A stretch of 64,000 nucleotides of DNA from Wolfiporia cocos. Its lineage: Eukaryota; Basidiomycota; Agaricomycetes; Polyporales; Phaeolaceae. The translations under genes and the position numbers were made by a program. This document shows, in pieces, positions 21,309-31,403 of this stretch. Below the pieces are notes generated by a model that worked only from the letters and a program-made list of their open reading frames with translations, had not been told where the DNA came from and did not search any database. The number at the start of each line of letters is the position of its first letter. Position 1 is the stretch's first letter. The DNA lies in the NCBI GenBank assembly GCA_029448655.1, contig JACCLO010000013.1, positions 1 through 64,000 of the forward strand, written 5' to 3'.

Positions 21309-21997
21309 ACACCCTGCCATTCTTTTCTGAGCTAGTTCGTGCACGATAAATGCCATCTTTCACGCCTCTTTGATCTTCTTGATCCTGTCAACTGCTGCCG
21401 GGACGTTTCCTATTTGATCATACTCTGGGAATCCTCTCGGGATGTACCCCAGAATTATTTCGAGTGGCGCGGGTCGGTTTTTGGTCCGTCTGGTGTTATG
21501 TGCAAACTTGACGTCGGGCAGTCATTGTACCCATTGGAAAGGGTCGTTCATGCAGTAGATGTGAAGGTATACTTCGATTTGTTGGTTCATCCTTTCCGTT
21601 TGTCCGTCCCTCTGCGGGTGGTACGCCGTACTCATTGCTGATTCCGTTCCCTGCAGCTTGCATAGTTCTTTAAAGAGTTTTGATGCAAACTGTGGCCCCC
21701 TGTCTGAGATGATTTTTCGGGGGATGCCATATTGCGAATATATCTTTCGATGGAATATTTCTGCTGCTCCTTCGCTTGTAATCGTTTTGTCGCATGGGGT
21801 GAGAGAGATTGCCTTAGATAGGCCATGGTCGACGATCACCATCATCGAATCATATCTTCCGACTTTTGGCAGATCTGTGACAAAGTCGACTGAACACTGT
21901 GAGAAGGGGAGGGCGTCCTCCCGCGTCGGTATCGGTTGTAAAGGGGGCTGCATTGGATTCTGATCAGGTTTCATCTGTTGACAGATGGCGCAGCCCC
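21309..21997 (-). pseudogene. Integrase core of the inverted family-B copy
   Basis: Minus-strand piece with [25 protein letters not shown] and [12 protein letters not shown], so the D, D and E catalytic residues are all present. It continues left to a stretch matching the linker before the chromodomain and stops at the LTR at 21308. The missing C-terminal half lies at 51194-51756 on the plus strand. One odd change is QRDGQ instead of QTDGQ. Confidence 0.85.
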
Positions 21998-23160
21998 TGT
22001 CACAGATTTATCTGGGGCTTACAGCATTTTTCCTACGATTATAGCAATTTACCTGGGATTTATACGTCTAACTACAAGTTATCTACGGGTTAACTCCCAT
22101 TGCCACAACGACAAGCTCTTAACTGGGCTTATCAACCACCTGACCAGCTTACATAACGCTATGTCACAAGACTAATGATATCATCGCACTATCATCGGTA
22201 ACCATACGGTCCGATATCCGCAATACGTCATATACGTCTAGACAATAGCAATCGTCATAGCTACGTCACCATGGTCTCGCCCGTTAGAGCTAGACCAGCC
22301 ACGTCATAGATCATAGATCATAATGATAGGCCGAGCGCGGCACGCTCGCATAATAATGTCCACATGTACAAACAGTGCCTCGCGGCCTTGTACTATTGGG
22401 TCGGCCTTCCCGGCTTCCCACGCGCCATAAGATCCTTGATCACAATGGCACCTCAGGCGCGCCACGCCTTCGCATAATAATGGCAACACGACCATACAGC
22501 ACTATAATAGCATCAAGGCTATATCGCTATAGGTCACGGCCTTCTCGGCCTCCCACGGACTCGGCGCTCTCCAAGTCCCGGGCTTCTGCCATCACGGCGT
22601 TGCCCAAACACCGGACCTCGCCTCACGGCTAAGTCCAACACATGCCCCGGTAACCAACCGGACCGGGCTGTAACACATGCCACGGTACTTCCCATCCAAT
22701 GGCATAACGACCTCGGCACCTCGCCTTGGTCATCCAACGAAGCACGGCCAATCGCCATTATACCGCAAGGTATCCGGCAAACCGGCTTCCCTTATACCCG
22801 GGCTGCGCCCGCGTTACAACAAAGATAACTAACAAATCCCTCTCATACGATTGGTTCGGCCATTAGGGCCTTGCCACGGCCATTCTATGTAGAGTCCTAA
22901 AAACAGTAGATAAGATAAGCTTCGCCACTTGGCAAAGCCACATAACCCGGAAAGGTAACGACTAGCTAGTAGCACGTGACCTTCCCATAAACATGTATAT
23001 AACTAGGGGCTTGACGCCCTATAACTCTAGTTCTATTATTCTCTCGGCTTGCGCCGTAGAATAACCTCTCACATCCTGCTGCGCCGGTATTGTCTCCTCT
23101 CTAAGTCGCCTTATCTCAACAATATAGGCACTTGGTGAGTCCCACAGGCATACTGTGTCA
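21998..23160 (+). mobile_element. Solo LTR of family D, 1163 bp, TSD GCCCC
   Basis: Begins TGTCACAGATTTATC and ends CATACTGTGTCA, flanked by GCCCC at 21993-21997 and 23161-23165. TATATAA near 22992 is followed by nested inverted repeats (ACTAG/CTAGT, GGGC/GCCC) and AGTTCTATT about 33 nt downstream. Other copies are at 46619-48456 and 59365-60959. Confidence 0.93.
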
Positions 23161-23165
23161 GCCCC

Positions 23166-24211
23166 TGACATATTCCGCTATTGTTGTTCCCATGTCGGGC
23201 CACCAGAAATGGGCCTTAACCTTTAATGTTGTCCCCCAGATCCCAGGGTGTCCTGCTGGGATCGAATCATGATATCTTGAGATGACGTCCCGTCGGAGGT
23301 TTTCATCCTTCGGAACATACATCCTGTCCTTGTAGAGCAGTACTCCATCCGTCCACTGCCAGTCATCTGCCTGCGTTCCCGAGGGGAACGTGCCTTTGTT
23401 GTTCAGTGCACAGAGAGCCTGTTCCGCAGATTCATCTCGATCTTCGGCGTTCTTGATTTGATCAATGATCGGAATCTTGATCGCGTGTATTAGCAATTCG
23501 TCCGGGATCATGGTAATTCCCTCGTTGTCTCCTTTGCTCTCATCGAGGTGGTACAATCTTGAGAGCGTGTCGGCCATGATCAACTTTCTTCCAGGGACAC
23601 GCTGTAGTTTTAGATCAAACTGTGAGAGGAACAGATGCCATCTCGCTTGTCTTCGGTTTAGGCGCTGTGAGCTTCTCCAGTACGTCAGGTTCTGATGATC
23701 GCTCCGGATCAAGATCCAATGCAGTGCTCCTTCTAACAAGTGCCACCATTCTTCTAATGCGTGGACTATTCCGAGTAGTTCGCGATCATAGATTTCGTAG
23801 TTCCGCTCTGCCAGTGTTAGGGATTGTGAGAGATATCCCACCGGTCGTTCGCGCCCTGTTTCATCTGTTTGTTTCAGCACTGTTCCTGTCGCATACTGAG
23901 ATGCATCCGTTTCAAGGATGAATGGTTTTTCTTTGTCTGGCATCCTTAATACTGGTGCCATTGTAAACGCCTTTTTCATGAAATCGAACGCTTCTTGTTC
24001 TTTATCTGTCCACTGGAATCCCGTCCCTGTGACTGTCTTCGTGAGGTCCACCAGGGGTCGTGCGTGTGTTGAGTAGTGATCTATAAACTTTCAGTAGAAG
24101 TTTGCAAATCCTAGGAAGGATCTGACTTCCTTGAGATTCCGAGGAGTCAGCCATTCTTTGATCCCTCTGAGTTTTGCTGGGTCCATCTGAATATTTTCTG
24201 GAGTGATAATC
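23166..24211 (-). pseudogene. RNase H and integrase zinc finger of the inverted family-B copy
   Basis: Minus-strand frame 23158-24051 carries ETDASQYATGTVLKQ (RNase H), SDHQNLTYW, a HPGIWG-type finger and the FWWPDMG motif, and ends in EYVRG. The right part (24002-24211) holds the RT thumb and connection (FLGFANFY-like), with stops. It runs into element A1 at 24212 and resumes at 32595. Apart from the insertions the frame is largely open. Confidence 0.85.
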
Positions 24212-24830
24212 TGTCACAAGAATTCTCCTAGTTTCCCTATATTTCTTACTATTTTTCCGGCAATTCTACGAATTATCTACGACTTTCTAGACCAATAACT
24301 AGCTTATCTGGTACATAAGTTAACGGTTACATACGTGCCGAATGATGGCCGCGTTATCTCCCGTAACGACGGTCTTATCTTATCACTAGTAGTTACCATC
24401 AGTCACATGTCTAGTTCTAGCCAATCGGACGTTCCGTCCGGAAGCAGTCAGCGTATAAACGTCAGCGGACCGGGCTTTGGTCACGCCCCGTCTTTGTAAT
24501 GACAAGAGCGCAAAACGCCATTCGCGCGGCCTACGCCGCCTTCCTATATTCCGGTTTTGATCGGCATATGTATTTATCGTATATTACTAAGTACTTAGGT
24601 ACCTGGGGACTTGTACATACGAATACAGACATTAGTATTATCTAATAAGACTGTTAGGGGTCTTATTTATCATGTATATATACTGGACTTGCTGAGCGCT
24701 ATTGCCTCAGTTCTATTCATTGCATTCATACTACGAGTTAACCACTCAACGTATCCTGCTTAACAACTGCTTTATCTCTTGCCTAACCAGCAAAACCAAG
24801 ATCATAACAAGTAAGTGTTATCTTGTGTTA
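24212..24830 (+). repeat. 5' LTR of element A1, 619 bp
   Basis: TGTCACAAGAATTCTCC ... ATCTTGTGTTA. Other copies of the same LTR are 31971-32589, the solo LTR 39217-39837 and the A2 LTR 57694-58312. Confidence 0.92.
24675..24719 (+). promoter_or_regulatory. LTR core promoter with inverted repeat and self-priming segment (family A)
   Basis: TATATATA at 24675-24682, then an inverted repeat (GCTGAG near 24691, CTCAG at 24706-24710), then AGTTCTATTCA at 24709-24719. That segment starts 34 nt after the TATA box and is the exact complement of the primer-binding site at 24833-24843. Confidence 0.7.
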
Positions 24831-24832
24831 TA

Positions 24833-24843
24833 TGAATAGAACT
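24833..24843 (+). promoter_or_regulatory. Self-priming primer-binding site of element A1
   Basis: TGAATAGAACT, 2 nt after the LTR end, complementary over all 11 positions to AGTTCTATTCA inside the LTR. This is the arrangement known from Tf1-type elements, where the RNA 5' end folds back and primes minus-strand synthesis. Confidence 0.72.
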
Positions 24844-25532
24844 CGCTTTCGCCCCCGCCCTCTTTGAGGGTCTGGGATTTTTTCTTCTTAGGGGTTTTTC
24901 GTCGCCGTCTGCGCACCCCTGCTCGCCGCCAGGCAGCGGGGTATCCTTAGTGGGCTCTGGGGGATCACCGCCTTCGGGCAAATAGCCGGACCGTAGGCTT
25001 AAGCGGAACCAGGGGACTGGCTGTCAAGCCTTTCCCCATATGTTGGGAATCGATGGCAACGGTGTAACCTCTTGACCGGGCCGGAGACGACCTTCTCGCC
25101 TATCCCCAGGCGCACAGGGGCCACTCTATTTAGAGTTGGGATGGTGGGCACGAGCTGCCCTGCCTAGAACCGCTGCCGATACGGCTTCAGAACGATAGAG
25201 TTCTGGCCTTGGCGCCCTCTAAGTCCCTCAGGGCATGGGTTTGGTTTAAACACTGGCAGCCACCTAACTGGAGTGAGGCGTGGGCACATGCGGGGTGTAA
25301 CACCCCAAATCCTGCATTCCCAGGCGTCAAGGGAAGACGACCTGCTGTATCCCCCACCTGGTAGCGTGAGAGAGACGCCATCCAGTCGCCGACACTAACT
25401 CCGGTCGAGGGCGGAGCGCCCATTGACGCCGGAGGATAAGCGCACGACACATCAAGAAGCGACGATAAGCCCCGACAGAAGACCGCGTGATTTCCACTAG
25501 AATAGCTTACTTAGACTTCTTTTTACGTAGTC
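24844..25532 (+). other. Untranslated leader of element A1
   Basis: About 690 nt between primer-binding site and ORF0, GC-rich, with no convincing ORF. It may hold packaging signals; none can be proven from sequence. Confidence 0.5.
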
Positions 25533-26348
25533 ATGCCAAAAGCACCACGTTTCACGGTTACTCCGAGAAACGCCGCTACGGGGGAGCGCGAGGAATGGCA
25601 CATTGCCGCCTCTAAATCGCTCGAAGACCGCATCTCCGCGGTCACAACCCCAAAGCGAGGAAAGTCCCGAAAGGGCAAAGACGTCTTCTACAAGAAGCCG
25701 AATCCCGACCCGGAGGAGATCCGAAGGGTCAACCACGAGGCCGCCCTCGACGACATCAGGCGAAAGAAGCTCAACAAGCTTCTCCGACAGAAGGAGAAGC
25801 TCGAGGCTCGGATCCAGAAACAGAGCCTGGATCAGCTAATCGCCGAGGCAGCCAGGAAGAGGGTTGAGGAAGAGAGAATGGTGAGGAGTCTTCGGGAGCG
25901 AATTGAGCCCCCAAAGAAGTCGCTGTTGGAAAGAGTGGAGGAGCTTAGGATGCCGGCCGAGTGGGTCGAAAAACGGGGTCTTGCGAACCCCAGGGACGTC
26001 CATTGCACGGAGAAAAAATGGGACTGGTTCTTGGACGTCGACAAACAGATGAACGCCGCCCACAAGAACCTTTTCCGGCTATGGAAGGTCCCCGACGCAA
26101 CCACCACGGCCCCCATCATAGCAAAATTCACCACCCTCATCACCGACTTCGACGACCTCTCCACACACCTGGAGCAAAGGGTCCGTCAGGACTCCATGAA
26201 GAACGAAGATCTCCGCCGCCTCGAAAAATATCTCAGGAGGGTGGAGCACGTTTTTGGAGACCTAGACGTGAAACAGCACGTTACATACTTAAAAACACAC
26301 TTAGTACATAGCGGTCTCAACTTCAACCTCGGCAAACCCCAGTTGTAG
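25533..26348 (+). CDS. ORF0 of element A1: charged coiled-coil-like protein ahead of gag
   Basis: 271 residues from an ATG, fully open. The N-terminus is basic (PKRGKSRKGKD near residue 40), followed by a long K/R/E-rich helical stretch (about residues 60-150) of coiled-coil character and a more mixed second half with conserved-looking aromatic positions (WDWFLDVDK). No zinc knuckle, protease or other domain is recognised. It is separated from gag by about 150 nt with three direct repeats. It could be an accessory protein or a detached N-terminal part of gag. No second copy of this region exists in the window, so conservation cannot be judged. Confidence 0.55.
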   Translation: MPKAPRFTVTPRNAATGEREEWHIAASKSLEDRISAVTTPKRGKSRKGKDVFYKKPNPDPEEIRRVNHEAALDDIRRKKLNKLLRQKEKLEARIQKQSLDQLIAEAARKRVEEERMVRSLRERIEPPKKSLLERVEELRMPAEWVEKRGLANPRDVHCTEKKWDWFLDVDKQMNAAHKNLFRLWKVPDATTTAPIIAKFTTLITDFDDLSTHLEQRVRQDSMKNEDLRRLEKYLRRVEHVFGDLDVKQHVTYLKTHLVHSGLNFNLGKPQL

Positions 26349-26356
26349 TAGATAGA

Positions 26357-26440
26357 AAGTCCTGAAAAGGCATTTATTTTTTGGTGCACGGCATTGATTG
26401 CGAAAAGTCCTGAAAAGGCATTTAAGTCCTGAAAAGGCAC
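26357..26440 (+). repeat. Three direct repeats between ORF0 and gag
   Basis: AAGTCCTGAAAAGGCATTTA occurs at 26357-26376 and 26405-26424, and a third, partial copy (AAGTCCTGAAAAGGCAC) at 26424-26440. Copies two and three abut. The function is unknown; position suggests a role in gag translation or simple slippage. Confidence 0.8.
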
Positions 26441-26501
26441 TCTTTTCTTGAATTATCGTTTAAGGAAGAAAATAACTCAAGCTGACGAATACTGTCCAGC
26501 A

Positions 26502-28739
26502 ATGGTGTCTTACACAATCGTCCAAGGCGCTTTGTACAACACCCACAAGGTGGCTACGGCCTACCGCCCCGCCGTCGGCAAGCACGCATGGCCCGGAGAG
26601 CAAACCTGCTTGATGGACTACCTGCGAGTCGTATTCGGCATCAGAGTTAGGGGGAGTGTCACCTCCTTCAACTCAATTCCGGCGCATGTGCGCCCTTCCC
26701 TGAACGTAAACCATACGGCGTACATCAAGTACTATGGGGAAGATTCGACTAGGAACCACATCTCATGGTGGAGGTGGGACAACTATTGTACCGCCATCTC
26801 CCTAGCGGACCTCATAGTCTACTACGGTGACGTCCACTGGTACTCACAGGAAGAAGCATCGCCGCGCACGAGAGCCGCCAGGCTCTTCAACCCGGAAACA
26901 CCCGCACGCCGAGCAGTCATCACCCCCGAAGGAAGCGAGACTCCACGGCCGGAGGAACCAGTCGACACGGAGCCCCTATTTGGGACGCTCCCCGATCTCC
27001 TCCCCTCCTATGAAAGGGGAACCCTGGAAATTGTCGCGCAACCGGAAAGAAGCGAGAATGAATTGATGGGAAGGCTGCAGCGCACTCTGGAAGTGGCCGC
27101 CCCAGACGAAGTCCTGCAGGTGGGAAAAGAAGCTTACAGGGAGGCGCTGTACCAAGCCAAGAACCACCTCTACAGCAACCTCGCGGCATACAAAAGCCGG
27201 GTAGACACGAATATGGAGATGGTCTGGAACAAGACCAACCAGATTCGGAGTCACAACCAGGTGCTTCAAAATAGAATAGAAGCACTAGAGGAAGCGGAGA
27301 GTTTGCGGCAACAATTGGATACCCTTTCCGAAAATCGGTTCGTCCGCATAGAAAAAGACATTGCAGTACTGCAAAAGCGTCCGGCAGTCCCAACCGCGGG
27401 ACCCAGCGGTGCCCAGGTCACGGCACTAATTAATAGAATTGACCAACTCGAAGCGGAGTTAACCGCTCTAAAAAACGCACCGGCAGCCGCGCCAGCAGCA
27501 GCCACCACGGTCAACTTCCAACAGACCAAACCGACTCAACCGCCCAAATTCTCGGGCCCTAAGGACTCCATCTCGTCGAAAGAGTGGATCCAAAAAATGG
27601 GCATGTATTTCGCGGACGCCAAGGTGACCCTCGAGGAAGACAAGGTCCGCCAAGCCCTGCTACGGCTTACGGGCGAGGCCTACCAATACATGTCGCCGGT
27701 AGTTGATAAAATCGCCGCCGGACAAACCTCGGGACACACCTGGAAAACGTTTGCGGAAACAATCGAGAAGGTGTACGGCAAGAAAACGGACAAGGAAATT
27801 GCCGAAAAAGAGATTGAAGGGTACTTCGGAGACGAAGGGAAAAAGAAGCTCCAATCGGACTTCTTTTCTTGGGCACAGAAGCTCAGGACCCTGGCTCGCC
27901 TGGCCGAGACTGATAACAAGACGTTGTTCAGTCACATCAAACGGATCCTCCCGGAAAAGGTGCGAGAAACCCTCGCTACCTTGGAATCGGTCCCCGGCTT
28001 CACAATGCCGACCGACTGGGAGGTATACCTCGATATGGCCATTGACCTCTATAAGAGGCAATACCCGGATAAGCTCAAAGGCAAGATCTTTGAGGAAGAA
28101 AAAAGGAAGGAGTCGTCGGGGTCTGGCAAGACCGCCGACAAGGCTACGTCGAAGCCTGCCAAGGCTGATGACAAAGGCAAAGGCAAGGCAAAGGAAACCG
28201 GCTCTTACGGGAAGGACTGTCGCAAGCATCCCGGACAACACAAATGGGGCGACTGTCCTGAGAACCCTAAGAACAAGCCGAAGGAAGCCAAGCCGGCCAG
28301 TAGTGGAAGCGGAACGACGAAGCCGACAGGCTCGTCGAGCGGAACGCAACAGTCGGGCCAGAAGAAATTGGACCCGAAAAAGAAATACAAGGTCCGAATC
28401 GTCAGCACCCAGGAACTGGTGACTGACGACGAAGACGAGTCCCCCCAAGCCACCGTAGGGACCATCCGGACCAACGTTCCGAAGCAACCAGAGGTGGTTC
28501 CTCTGGCCCCCACTACGCGCATCAGCGATGAGGAGAAAAGCGGGAGCCCGGTGCAATCGGCAGAAAGCACCAGCCCCGTCCAGACCCAGTCGACTGGTTC
28601 GACTTCGACTGCGCCTACACCGTCGGGCGACTCCATCAGGACACATCTGCCCTGGCTTCGCAAGCGGATAGCCGACTCCGCAAACACCCTGGGCATCTAC
28701 GGAAGCTCTGCCTCGGGTTTTCCCACCGAGCACATGTGA
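26502..28739 (+). CDS. gag: Gag of element A1
   Basis: About 745 residues. The frame is open from 26448, but the first ATG is at 26502 (MVSYTIVQG). Order: N-terminal domain; acidic linker; coiled coil at about residues 255-330 (IEALEEAESLRQQLDTL, LINRIDQLEAELTALKN); capsid-like domain from about residue 355 (PPKFSGPKDSISSKEWIQKM to LYKRQYPDKL); Lys-rich stretch; then a CxxH...H...C motif (CRKHPGQHKWGDC), an unorthodox zinc knuckle. The stop TGA overlaps the pol start ATG as TGATG (28737-28741). Fully open, so it may still be expressed as a particle protein. Confidence 0.85.
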   Translation: MVSYTIVQGALYNTHKVATAYRPAVGKHAWPGEQTCLMDYLRVVFGIRVRGSVTSFNSIPAHVRPSLNVNHTAYIKYYGEDSTRNHISWWRWDNYCTAISLADLIVYYGDVHWYSQEEASPRTRAARLFNPETPARRAVITPEGSETPRPEEPVDTEPLFGTLPDLLPSYERGTLEIVAQPERSENELMGRLQRTLEVAAPDEVLQVGKEAYREALYQAKNHLYSNLAAYKSRVDTNMEMVWNKTNQIRSHNQVLQNRIEALEEAESLRQQLDTLSENRFVRIEKDIAVLQKRPAVPTAGPSGAQVTALINRIDQLEAELTALKNAPAAAPAAATTVNFQQTKPTQPPKFSGPKDSISSKEWIQKMGMYFADAKVTLEEDKVRQALLRLTGEAYQYMSPVVDKIAAGQTSGHTWKTFAETIEKVYGKKTDKEIAEKEIEGYFGDEGKKKLQSDFFSWAQKLRTLARLAETDNKTLFSHIKRILPEKVRETLATLESVPGFTMPTDWEVYLDMAIDLYKRQYPDKLKGKIFEEEKRKESSGSGKTADKATSKPAKADDKGKGKAKETGSYGKDCRKHPGQHKWGDCPENPKNKPKEAKPASSGSGTTKPTGSSSGTQQSGQKKLDPKKKYKVRIVSTQELVTDDEDESPQATVGTIRTNVPKQPEVVPLAPTTRISDEEKSGSPVQSAESTSPVQTQSTGSTSTAPTPSGDSIRTHLPWLRKRIADSANTLGIYGSSASGFPTEHM

Positions 28740-31390
28740 TGACCTGCCCACTTGTGCTCCCATGTAATTTTAGTCCTGTACCCGCTGTAAAGAGTGTATT
28801 CGAGTCAATGTATCACATTTTTGGCAACGATGCGCGCGACTTCGCTCGATCTTTCCGTGTCGAAGTAACACTCTGGGTATATGGGCAAAAAGTGCAGGCT
28901 CTGGCTTTAATCGACAGCGGTGCAACCATATCGGTCATATCACAACGATTGGTCGATAAACATAAGCTGGTCACCGACAAACTAGCGTTTCCCATTACGG
29001 TTACAAACGCAGACGGAACAGAAAACGTCGCCGGCCGCTTAACGCAATCAGTAAAAGCATTCATGCAACATGGCACACACAAGGAAAAAATAGGTCTGAC
29101 GGTCATGCACCTAGAACCAGACCTAATCCTTGGCTATGACTGGTTGCGTCTCCACAATCCTACCTTTGATTGGAGGAAAGGAGAAATGGAATATGCACGC
29201 TGTACACACGACCAACCCTACGCCAGAAAAAAGGGTAACCACCCTTCTGAGGAGGAAGCAGTTGAACTCCCAGAAAAGGAAATCATCGAAGTAAATTCGA
29301 TTTGGGACACTCCCGTGGACATACTAGGAGAGGAGGACCCCGAAAATCCTTTGATCGCTTGGGTGTCAACCTTTGACGACGAGGAAATGAACCTGCTGAC
29401 ACAGTTGGTAGCCGAGGTACTTGACAAAGACCTCGACGAAGCAGACGACCGTGAGGAAAACACACCACCGATTGACATGGAAAAATGGCGATCGTTAGTG
29501 CCCGAACAATACCAAGAGTATGGGCCAACGGTGTTCTCACAAAAGGCGTCAGAGAGGATGCCGGAACGGAAGCCCTGGGATCACGCCATAGTGCTTGAAC
29601 CAGATGCGCAGCTTCCTCCCCCGGTAAAACCATACAAAATGTCTCCCCAAGAGCGTAACAGCTTGGATGAGTGGATAGACACCGAACTACGGAAGGGTTA
29701 CATTCGACCATCCGAAAGTCCGATGGCATCCCCGGTCTTCTTCGTCCATAAAAAGGACGGAGGACTGCGGATGGTTGTCGATTACAGGAGGCTAAACGAA
29801 ATAACCGTGAAAAATCGTTATCCAATACCTCGGATCGATGATCTCATCGATCAATTGTCCCACGCGACCATCTTCACCAAAATAGACCTTAGATGGGGAT
29901 ACAACAATGTCCGCATCAAGGAAGGTGATGAATGGAAGACGGCGTTTATTACACACCGTGGACTATACGAGGCAACGGTAATGTATTTCGGTTTCTGCAA
30001 CGCCCCCGCAACGTTCCAAGCGATGATGAATTCTATCCTCGCACCGTTCATTCGAACCGGCAAGGTGGTTGTCTACTTAGACGACATCTTGATTTTCGGG
30101 AATGATATGGAGGAACATCGGCGACTTACCAAAGGGGTTCTCCAAACCCTGAAGGACTCGGACTTGTATGCGAAGCCCGAAAAGTGCTTCTTTGAACAAT
30201 CTTCCATCGAATACCTAGGAATGATCATATCCGACGGTAACATCATGATGGATCCGAAGAAGTACGCCGGAGTTCAGGACTGGCCCAGACCTGCTAAGGT
30301 CAAAGAGGTTCAAGCTTTCCTTGGATTCGCCAATTTCTACAGGCGATTCATAGAAGGCTTCTCAAAAATAGCCAAACCACTCACCATGCTGACCAAAAAG
30401 TCAGAAGCTTGGCATTGGGACGCCGAGCAGGAAAATGCCTTCCAAACCCTAAAGGAAGCATTTACCAAAGCGCCCGTGCTTCGAATTCCGTCGCACGATC
30501 AGCCTTTCCGCGTAGAAACAGATGCGTCAGACTTCGCTACCGGAGCAGTACTATCTCAGTTGGATCCTACGGATAAAAAATTCCACCCCGTGGCATACTA
30601 TAGCAAGTCGCTAAGTGCCCCGGAAAGGAACTACGAGATCTACGACAAGGAAATGTTGGCTGTCATCAGGGCTCTAGAGGAGTGGAGACACTATCTAGAG
30701 GGACACCCTGAAAAATTCGAGATATGGTCGGATCATCTGAACCTGACCTATTTCAAAACGGCGCAAAAACTGACGAGACGACAAGCCCGTTGGGCACTGT
30801 ACCTCTCACGCTTCAACTTCCAAATGAAGCACAAACCTGGCAAAACAATGCTAACCGCGGATCCTCTGTCCAGGCGGCCAGACCATGAGGAGGGGGTGGA
30901 TCTCGATAATCGCGATCAGGTTCTTCTGAAACCTGAGTGGTTCGAGCAAGAGTACATGGCAATGGCTCTTGATACCTCCCATGCTGCCCCACAATCGGAA
31001 GATGAATCGATACTCCGAGAGATTCGCAAAGCGTTGCTAGACGACAAGGTCACAAAAGACTACAAGGAGCTGCTCTCATCCGGCCCTCGTGAATTCAAAA
31101 AAGACCTATCAGAATGGAACTACGAAGGAGGGTTACTCCTCCGAAGAGGCAAAGTCTACGTTCCAGCTACACCAGCGGATATCAGACGGCAAGTGGTCGA
31201 GTATCATCACGATCACAAGTCAGCTGGGCATTTCGGACGTTACAAAACGTACGAATTGCTAAGCCGCAACTATTGGTGGCCCGGAATGTTCGTTTACGTC
31301 AAAAAATACGTAGACGGATGTGACACATGCCAACGTATGAAGAACCACCCGCGACCCCTTTACAGGGCAATGGGTACATTCCGATGTTGA
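28739..31390 (+). CDS. pol: Pol of element A1: protease-RT-RNase H, integrase truncated
   Basis: Begins at the ATG sharing its A with the gag stop (TGATG), in the -1 frame relative to gag, which suggests stop-restart coupling. Protease ALIDSGATISVIS has its Asp at about residue 59; GYDWL is the second motif. RT: HKKDGGLRMVVDYRRLNE, FTKIDLRWGYNN, active site YLDDILIF at about residue 445. RNase H: ETDASDFATGAVLSQ. The integrase zinc finger (H-H...CDTCQRMK) is complete, but the core is gone: after NHPR the sequence jumps to what in A2 is the linker before dUTPase, out of frame, and ends MGTFRC. All domains before the deletion are free of stops. Confidence 0.88.
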   Translation: MTCPLVLPCNFSPVPAVKSVFESMYHIFGNDARDFARSFRVEVTLWVYGQKVQALALIDSGATISVISQRLVDKHKLVTDKLAFPITVTNADGTENVAGRLTQSVKAFMQHGTHKEKIGLTVMHLEPDLILGYDWLRLHNPTFDWRKGEMEYARCTHDQPYARKKGNHPSEEEAVELPEKEIIEVNSIWDTPVDILGEEDPENPLIAWVSTFDDEEMNLLTQLVAEVLDKDLDEADDREENTPPIDMEKWRSLVPEQYQEYGPTVFSQKASERMPERKPWDHAIVLEPDAQLPPPVKPYKMSPQERNSLDEWIDTELRKGYIRPSESPMASPVFFVHKKDGGLRMVVDYRRLNEITVKNRYPIPRIDDLIDQLSHATIFTKIDLRWGYNNVRIKEGDEWKTAFITHRGLYEATVMYFGFCNAPATFQAMMNSILAPFIRTGKVVVYLDDILIFGNDMEEHRRLTKGVLQTLKDSDLYAKPEKCFFEQSSIEYLGMIISDGNIMMDPKKYAGVQDWPRPAKVKEVQAFLGFANFYRRFIEGFSKIAKPLTMLTKKSEAWHWDAEQENAFQTLKEAFTKAPVLRIPSHDQPFRVETDASDFATGAVLSQLDPTDKKFHPVAYYSKSLSAPERNYEIYDKEMLAVIRALEEWRHYLEGHPEKFEIWSDHLNLTYFKTAQKLTRRQARWALYLSRFNFQMKHKPGKTMLTADPLSRRPDHEEGVDLDNRDQVLLKPEWFEQEYMAMALDTSHAAPQSEDESILREIRKALLDDKVTKDYKELLSSGPREFKKDLSEWNYEGGLLLRRGKVYVPATPADIRRQVVEYHHDHKSAGHFGRYKTYELLSRNYWWPGMFVYVKKYVDGCDTCQRMKNHPRPLYRAMGTFRC

Positions 31391-31403
31391 GTTCAACGAA
31401 GAC

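Noticed and set aside
27660..28763. Minus-strand frame of 367 codons across A1 gag
   Set aside because: Antisense shadow of the intact gag frame; no recognisable domain and no independent promoter.
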